This document shows positions 57,173 through 64,000 of a stretch of DNA of 64,000 bases, piece after piece. The stretch comes from Musa acuminata AAA Group (taxonomy: Eukaryota > Streptophyta > Magnoliopsida > Zingiberales > Musaceae): the NCBI RefSeq assembly GCF_036884655.1, contig NC_088359.1, positions 16,411,501-16,475,500 of the forward strand, written 5' to 3'. Positions within the stretch are counted from its first letter, which is position 1, and the number at the start of each line of letters is the position of its first letter. The notes under the pieces were generated by a model that saw only the letters and a list, made by a program, of their open reading frames with translations, was not told the origin of the DNA and searched no databases. The position numbers and the translations under genes are program-made.

Positions 57173-57227
57173 TGGCATGTCCCAACAAAACTTGCTCCAC
57201 CTTCTTCATAAAAGCTCCAATGAGCAA

Positions 57228-59042
57228 TCACCAACAATGAACACCAACCAAGTCCAAGCACTGCTTGAACTTGTAAACCGGAAGAGGCTTCGTAAGCATA
57301 TCAGCTGGATTGTCCTTCATATGAATTTTCTGAACAAGGATCTTTCCCTCAACAATAGTGTCCCATTTGCATCCAACAATTTTCTTACCCGAAGGCGGCT
57401 TCACAAGATCCCAAGTTCTATTCCGATGGAGAGATTTAATTTCTTCATTCATCGCAATCAACCACTTAGCGGAATTATCACAAGAAACTGCATATGAGTA
57501 GGAAGTAGGCTCACCAACTTCACTTATCTCTTGTGCAACAGACAAAGCATATGCAACCAAATTTGCATATCTTTGTGGTGGTCGAATATCTCTCCGTGGT
57601 CTATCCTTGGCTATGAAATATTGCTCTTCCTCTGGATCATCTACGTAAGTAGACTCGGGACCACCTACTGGCATTCTTTGAGTAGAAGAGTTCGACTTAA
57701 AAGAATCTGAACTACTAATCTCAAGCTCCACCTGCTTCTGCGCACTATCATTTGTACAACTAATAGAATCCTCTTTGGAAGATAACATAGATAATTCATC
57801 AAAAATAACATCTCTACTGATTACAAATTTTGGGGATTTGAGATCAGAACACCATAGTCTGTATCCTTTCACCCCAGAAGCATACCCAAGGAAAATGCAC
57901 TTTTTAGCTCGAGGCTCTAATTTTCCTTCATTTAGATGCATGTATGCTGGACACCCAAAAATTTTTAAATCAGAGTAATCAGTAGGAGTACCTGACCAAA
58001 CTTCCTCCGGAGTTTTAAAGTTAAGTGCTACAGAAGGAGCGCGGTTGACAACGTAACAGGCCATATTAATCGCCTCTGCCCAAAAGTCCTTTGTCAACCC
58101 TGCATTTGAGATCATACACTTTACTCTCTCCAAGAGTGTTCTGTTCATACGTTCGGCCACACCATTTTGCTGAGGCGTCATCCTAACAGTGCGATGCCGA
58201 ACGATTCCTTCATTTTTGCAGAATTCTTCAAAGTCACCTTCACAAAATTCCATGTCATTATCTATTCGAAGCCGCTTAATCTGTTTACATGTTTGCTTCT
58301 CAATCAAAGCCTTCCATTGTTTAAAGGTTAGAAAAACATCATTTTTATGCTTCAAAAAATAAACCCAAACTTTCCTGGAATAATCGTCAATGAAAGTCAA
58401 CATATATCTAGCACCACCCTTAGACTGAACATGAGCTGGACCCCAAAGGTCTGAATGAATATAGTCAAGAGTACCTTTCGTTTTGTGAACTGTTGGAGAA
58501 GTGAAGCTGACTCTTTTCTGCTTTCCAAAAATACAGTGTTCACAAAAGTTCAGTGGCCCAGTACTCTGTCCGCAAAGTAGACATCTTTTGCTCAATATGC
58601 TCAAACCTTTTTCGCTCATATGACCCAAACGCATATGCCATAATTTGGTGATATCAGAATCAGACAATGATGATGACAAAACTGCAACCGAACCTGTGAC
58701 TGTAGTTCCCTGCAGAATATAGAAGCTACCAGACCTACAAGCTTTCATAATAACAAGAGCACTTCTAGAAACTTTCATAACTCCACCTTCAGCTGTGTAT
58801 TTACACCCAAGGGCCTCTAGGGTGCCTAAAAAGATGAGATTTTTTTTTAAATTAGGAACATGTCTAACATTAATGAGCGTCCTCACAATACCATCATGCA
58901 TTTTAATTCGGATTGTGCCTCTACCAACAACATCACATGCGGCATTATTGCCCATCAAAACAATTCCACCATTACAAGATTCATATGTGGAAAACAAATC
59001 CCTATTGGGACACATGTGATAAGAACAACCCGAATCTAAAAT
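57228..59042 (-). pseudogene. J Pol: protease and integrase fused in frame to the RNase H end
   Basis: Directly after the stop that replaces Trp (59043) come [11 protein letters not shown] (protease active site) and an open 595-residue frame from 59015. GAG-pre-integrase ligands are H127, H132, C158, C161. The integrase core D189, D252, E288 has exact D-35-E spacing. The integrase C-terminal region ([28 protein letters not shown]) and the start of RT ([10 protein letters not shown]) follow. At about 57362 it jumps without a frame change to [22 protein letters not shown], the end of the polyprotein. The RT palm, including YVDD, and the RNase H core are missing. Confidence 0.9.
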
Positions 59043-59903
59043 CTATTCATTTTTAGACCTCGTCCTGTCATCAATAGCAGAGAAAATATTTCCAACATTC
59101 TCATCGGTTGCTACACTAACTTCAGCGGATTCAATAGTTTTCTCAACAAAATTTTCCTTTTGCTTTAATTTATTTTTCAATTTAAAGCAATCAGATTTAA
59201 TGTGCCCCATTTTATGACAATATCTGTATTCCAAATTTCTATGTCTGGATTTAGATCTACTACTGTCAAATTCTCTTTTATCCATTCTCCCCCTAACAAC
59301 CAGACCCTCAGCCTGATTCTCTCTACTTTCCCCAGTGATATTCCTGTCTATCTGCTCCTTAGATTTCAGTGCAGATTTAATTTCTTGATACGAAACTATT
59401 TCTTTTCCATAAATCAAAGTATCACGGAAATGCTTAAAAGATTGGACAAGAGAACACAAGAGTAACAAAGCCTTATCCTCATCATCAATTTTTGCATCTA
59501 TATTCTCCAAATCCATAACCAAAGAATCAAACTTATCAAGATGTGAGAGTATAAATGTACATTCAGTCATCCGAAGCATATATAGACTATGCTTCAAGTA
59601 GAGACGATTCTCCACTGTCCTCTTCATGTACAAGGCTTTAAGCTTGTCCCACATGCTCTTAGCTGTAGTCTCCGTAGCTACCTCCCGTAAAACCTCGTCA
59701 GAGAGATTTAGAATGATGCTTGATCGGGTCTTCTTATCCATACCCGCAAGCTCTTCTTTTGACATATCATCTGGAATGCTCTCGGCTCCCTATAATACCA
59801 AATCAACTCCGTCTTGAACTAGAATGGCCTCCATCTTGAGTTGCCACAAGCCGAAGTTGACATTTCTGTCGAATTTCTCGATAATAATCTTTGTTATTGT
59901 CAT
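59043..59903 (-). pseudogene. J Gag (copia), two Trp-to-stop mutations
   Basis: Starts at 59903 (MTITKIIIEKFDRNVNFGLWQLKM). Codon 38 (59792) is TAG. It is then open from 59765 with the UBN2-like capsid (DEVLREVATETTAKSMWDKL, MTECTFILSHLDKFDSLVMD) and a knuckle-like YRYCHKMGHIKSDC whose first Cys is Tyr. It ends at TAG 59043-59045, where the frame passes straight into the protease. Gag and Pol were therefore one continuous polyprotein. Confidence 0.88.
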
Positions 59904-59928
59904 CGTTGCCAAAAGATCCCGAAACCAG

Positions 59929-59940
59929 GCTCTGATACCA
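59929..59940 (-). other. Primer-binding site of J
   Basis: TGGTATCAGAGC on the minus strand, three bases from the 5' LTR. Confidence 0.85.
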
Positions 59941-59943
59941 GTT

Positions 59944-60365
59944 TGTTAGAGCTAGCCCTAGGAAATTTATCACAAGGTAATTTTGGCAACACAACAAAGA
60001 CAATAAAATGAAAATATAAAACCGACATGAACACTAGATTTATGTGGTTCGGTCAATTAACTTTGACCTACATCCACGGACGAAAGAGGAGCAAATCACT
60101 ACTATGAAAAGGGACAATTACAAATGCCTTACGAAGATGTTCCTAGGCCATAAAACACCTGAAAATTCTAAACAAGAAAAACTCAACTATAAGTCCAAAC
60201 TATTTAACTGAGTGTGGACTTAAACCAAAGTAAATACTTAGGTTTTCTTGTGGTGCCACTTGTGGTGCATCTGACTTCAAAGCTCAGACCCTTATTTATA
60301 GTTTCAATATGAGACAACAAGTCTGATTTTCCCGATGTGGGACTATGGGACTTGCCAAACTAACA
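59944..60365 (-). repeat. J 5' LTR
   Basis: 422 bp partner of the 3' LTR. Confidence 0.92.
60293..60300 (-). promoter_or_regulatory. TATA box, J 5' LTR (drives gag)
   Basis: TATAAATA on the minus strand. Confidence 0.55.
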
Positions 60366-60758
60366 CTTTCCACTTGAAGAACTAATTGGTTCGTTGATGA
60401 CATGAAATGGTGCACAATGCACATGATGAACATGATGAACAAAACAACCTTCCACTTGAGCGATGACTCAAGTGATGAGGACAATGAATACCACTTGAGC
60501 GATGACTCAAGTGATGAGGACAATGATGAACTTGAACTTCAAACACTAAATCTTAATAAGTTTATTAAACAAAAATCTAAAATAAACAATAAACTTGAAC
60601 GGAGGAAGAGGCCAAAGAAAAAGATCACAAAGTGGGATGAATCGAGCTCCTCCGAAGATAAGGAGAAAATCAAGAAAGGCGAGGTGGCAAACTACGCCTT
60701 AACCGCTTTCAATGATAAGGTAATCGAAATCCCCCTGATTTATTTTGAAATTACTTGA
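60366..60758 (+). pseudogene. E5 Gag, C-terminal part, mosaic with an internal duplication
   Basis: Continues E5 Gag after J (CTTTCCACTTGAAGAACTAA = FPLEELIGSLMT). The stretch HLSDDSSDEDN is duplicated in tandem (about 39 bp, 60453-60530). Then ELELQTLNLNKFIKQKSKIN and RRKRPKK follow the E1/E4 tail, whereas WDESSSSEDKEKIKKGEVANYAL and the ending VIEIPLIYFEIT follow the E2 tail. The last 119 codons (60402-60758) are open. No zinc knuckle. Confidence 0.85.
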
Positions 60759-63396
60759 TGCTTTCATGATGTATTTTCTTTTTTAGTTTAGAATTAATTT
60801 TCTTAAAAATTACATGTTTAAAAATAAAAATACAAAAATTATGATCATGCTAGTAATTTTGAAAATGATAATATTGCATATTTTATGATAAACAAACAAA
60901 ATGATTTTGATTGAAAATATAAAATCATGGTTAAGAAGTAATAATGTGTATCATGTTTGATTAACATTGTTGAATAAAATCATGTTTGATTTGAAGTAAT
61001 GCATAATGATGTAATGAAAATATTAAATGTTTTTGATACAATGATTGACAATTTTATGCATGAGATTTTAAGTTATACATGATGATAAGCATGTGTTATT
61101 TTCATGAGTGTATTTGAAAAACATATGGCAAAACCATGTCCGAATGCATGAAAGTGTTAAATTTCATTTTCAGATTTTCTTGACCATAACAATTCATTTT
61201 TTAGAATCTATTGATCTTGATGGTTTTATGACAAAATTCATGTTGATGCATGTTTTTATTTAACATAAATGAAAAAGCATGCTAACATGAAATCAAATAC
61301 TTAAAAAAAATGGAAAAATATATTATCAATGAAATCATGAATCTACCTATGTTATGAATTTTGTGAACCATAAAAGTGATTTTGATGATTTAAATTTGAA
61401 ATGAGTTTTATCAAAATCATGATATTGATTTCTTGGAATAACATGAGATTACCTTTGATGATCATTTTGATTCATGGAATTTTGGATTCATGACTTGGTT
61501 TTACATTTGTTTATGAGATAGTTGAAATCTTCGTACCTTTGAATTCTTCCCTTCTCCTTTCAATTTTTAAATTTATGCATATTATATGTTGAAGATTTAA
61601 AACCATGTTTTGGTATCATGCATATCTAAGAAATATTGATGTGACAAATTGAATGAGTTAAAAATGAATGATGGTTTTTCTCTTGAATATAACTTGTGAT
61701 ATTTTTATATAAATCATCATTTTGATTTCTCGACATTCGATACATGAGATTTTATTATAAATCAAAATTTCTCATTAATCGATCTTCTACGATTTTACTT
61801 GATATTCTCTTGAGAGGAGATTTTCTAAATGAATCATGATTTTTCCTTGTGAGTTCTTGGAGTTATTACTTGATTTTCTTTTAAAACAAGATCTCTTCTT
61901 TGTACTCCTATGATTTTTCTTGATATTTTATTTAAAGAAGATATTTACTATATGAATCATGTCTTTTGGTATTCAAATGATTTTATCCTTCATGACATGA
62001 TTTCTTTGTATTTATGGCTTGCATGGCTTAAAATGTTTTGGTATGATGCATGCTATGATGAAATATACATGAAGTTAAAATGATGTATGCAATACTTATG
62101 ATAATGATGTACATGATGTATTTATTGCATATGATGTGTATCATGAATGCTTTAAATGATGAATGTTTTGTATCATGATCAACATGTTGATAAATGCTTA
62201 AAATTTTTAATGTTTGAGTATCATGTATGATATGCCTATTAATGATGATTGATTTATTTTTCGGTATCGTGCATGAAAAATAAGGTTTTTGAAATTGTGT
62301 ATGTTTTAATTTGAATATATAATGATGCACAAATAAGATTGACACTTACCTTTGTCATAATATGAAAATTGATATAAGGGTCTTCCCTTCTTTTTGACAA
62401 TGACAAAGGGGGAGCAAGAATTTCTAGCGTGGACATCATGAAAAGAGGCAAACTAGCTAGCTTGGACAATTCAAGATGAAAGCAAAAATTGCACTTCTCA
62501 AAAGAGAAGATGCAAATGTAACATTTGCCAAATTGTTTGCTTGTCTCATGTAAAACATTATCTCTTGCTAGTTTGGCATTTTGCTAGCTTGCACTTTGCA
62601 AAGAAAGCAAAAATGACACTTCTCAAAAGAGAAGAAAGAGCTTGTTATCTTGAACATCACAAGCTTGCCTATCTTAAGAAACAAAAATTGCAAAAGTGCT
62701 ATCTTGCCTATCTCAAGAAGCAAAACTTGCAACTTGCACATTGCAATAGGAAGCAAGAATCATGAGCTTACACAAGAAAGCTATCTTGCATTTGCTTTTA
62801 AAATTTTTGCTAGCTTGTATATTGTGAAACTTTCATATCATAAAAATTGCTAGCTTGTAGTTAAAGAGAAGTAAAAGGTTGCTATCTCAAAAGAAGCAAA
62901 TGTGCTATCTTGCTTATCCCAAGAGGCAAAAATGCTAACTTGCACATCTAGCAAAACTTGACAAATTTGCATATTTCAAGAAGCAAGAGTTGCTTTCTTG
63001 AACATCTCAAAACTGCTAGCTTGCATGTTCTAAAATATTATAAAATTTGCTAGCTTGATGTTGTGGAACTTGCTATCTTACTACCTTGCATATCTATAAT
63101 GATAGCAAAATTGCATGATGATACTATGTTTTTCATGCAATGAGTTGAACCTATATAACAAACACTTGATTGTGGTACTTCTCCTTTTTGTTGATGACAA
63201 AGGGGGCGAAGTATGATGTTATGTATAAATTTATGCATAAGTTCATGATGACGTGTTGCAAGTATTCATGATGAATATTGCAATGACTTGAATTCAGTTT
63301 GAATTCAAAGTTCTATCAATATGGCATATTGATAGGGGGAGTTTTTTAAACTCCGGGAGTTAAGGTTAACTCCATCATCAAGTGGTTGTCATCATC
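60759..63396 (+). other. E5 noncoding interior
   Basis: 60760-62350 is AT-rich with no gene. 62400-63120 carries the family's TTGCTAGCTTGC/CTATCTTGC phrases. Extra purine tracts lie at 62408, 63198 and 63330. Confidence 0.75.
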
Positions 63397-63410
63397 AAAA
63401 AGGGGGAGAT
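63397..63410 (+). other. Polypurine tract of E5
   Basis: AAAAAGGGGGAGAT directly before the 3' LTR. Confidence 0.75.
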
Positions 63411-64000
63411 TGTTGAATCTCGTATTTTGATGATAAAACCACTTGATATATGTTTATGTTTTAATCTGTGTTTTGAGTGACGCAGAATGCTTCGATCAGG
63501 ATGAGACAATTAAAGCAGGAAAAATCATGTTGTGCCGGAGGAACATGTCAGAAGATTGGACGTTGGGCCGGTGGATCGATCGACGTATCGACAGAAGGCT
63601 TCGGGCCGTGGACTTGGGCTTCGTGTCAAGAAGAGCGGGTATTGCGCCAAGGATATCGGAGTTGTGGAGTCAACTGGTCGATTAGGCAATAGGCCACAGG
63701 AGAGGACGATGCGCCGAATAATCGGACGAAGCGTCGAGGGACCAATGACATGCCGAACAACTTGGTTAATTGCTTAGGATTAATTGTCTCGATCGAAGTT
63801 TTGTTTTACATGTGCAGGATTAACTACCATGGAAGTAAGACATGCAGTAGGAGTTACGCCGGAGTCAAGACTATGATCACGTTGGGGGTTCGAGAATTCG
63901 ACGGAAGTTCGGACGGTCGTCGGAGGTTCTATAGGAACAAATTTGAGAAGTCCAGGAGCTTGCCAAAGAAGCTCGTTGGAACTTGCCAAGTGGATCGTTG
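63411..64000 (+). repeat. E5 3' LTR, cut by the window end
   Basis: TGTTGAATCTCG onward, matching 45704-46300 closely. The TTCGACGGAAG/GAGCTTGCC-type repeat block is included; the rest lies outside. Confidence 0.88.

Larger units (their letters stand above)
56739..60365 (-). mobile_element. J: compact Ty1/copia element with RT deleted
   Basis: 3.6-kb minus element. LTRs 56739-57161 (423 bp) and 59944-60365 (422 bp), about 17 differences by eye (4%). The target duplication is CTTTC on the right and CTTAC on the left (one change), and the rejoined flanks restore E5 gag. The whole coding region is one frame (59903 to 57228) with two stops, both at tryptophan codons. Most of RT and RNase H is gone. 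Similar to Tnt1/Tork-type copia proteins by recalled motifs. Confidence 0.93.
45704..64000 (+). mobile_element. E5: gag-only SIRE-clade element, split by F2 and J, runs off the window
   Basis: Plus element in E3. The 5' LTR lies at 45704-46497 and 55087-56121 (about 1829 bp without F2). A decayed PBS, gag pieces 56172-56738 and 60366-60758, a noncoding interior (60759-63396), a purine tract, and the first 590 bp of the 3' LTR (63411-64000) follow. No pol. The left flank is TTTTC (45699-45703); the right flank is outside the window. Confidence 0.9.

Overview
This window is a nested pile of LTR retrotransposons from a repeat-rich flowering-plant chromosome. I find no host gene, no rRNA or tRNA gene, and no DNA transposon. 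Evidence for a plant: primer-binding sites complementary to plant initiator tRNA-Met (TGGTATCAGAGC), Ty1/copia polyproteins in the order GAG-PR-INT-RT-RH, and LTRs ending in the poly-C/CTCTTAG motif typical of the SIRE (Sirevirus/Maximus) clade. A large-genome monocot is plausible, but the sequence does not fix the species. The element names (L, G1, H, D, E1-E5, F1, F2, K, G2, J) are my own labels.

Layout. 1-2052: fold-back of two inverted LTRs (L), joined to a decayed SIRE-type copia element G1 (minus; integrase and gag pieces at 2052-3746 and 7954-8335). G1 is split by H (3747-7953), a Ty3/gypsy-like element with gag and part of protease but no RT. G1's gag is split again by a SIRE LTR (D, from 8336), which is itself interrupted by E1 (9133-16138). 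16361-29538: copia element F1 (plus), truncated at both ends and split by E2 (17479-25720). 29539-36408: two SIRE elements head to head (K plus, G2 minus); G2 keeps a broken PR-INT-RT-RH. G2 is interrupted by E3 (minus, from 36409). E3 is interrupted by E4 (38247-44712) and by E5 (plus, 45704 to beyond the window). E5 is split by F2 (46498-55081, a complete 8.6-kb copia element inserted in its LTR) and by J (56739-60365, copia inserted in its gag). Target-site duplications were read directly for H (ATATC), E1 (GCCAT), E2 (GGCTA), E4 (TATTC), F2 (AATTG) and J (CTTTC, one change).

How the elements relate. The E family is the most interesting component. These are 6.5 to over 8 kb elements with very long LTRs (1.6-2.5 kb), a PBS, multiplied polypurine tracts, and one gene only: a capsid-like copia Gag of about 300 residues that stops before the zinc knuckle. 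No protease, integrase or RT is present. Gag is open in E1 and E2, although E2's LTRs differ by only about 1.3% by eye. The SIRE pol copies in the window (G1, G2) are broken, so E elements were presumably mobilised in trans by related autonomous elements elsewhere. F1, F2 and J are decayed or internally deleted. Their nonsense codons fall mainly at tryptophan (TGG to TAG/TGA), as expected from deamination of methylated cytosine in silenced repeats.
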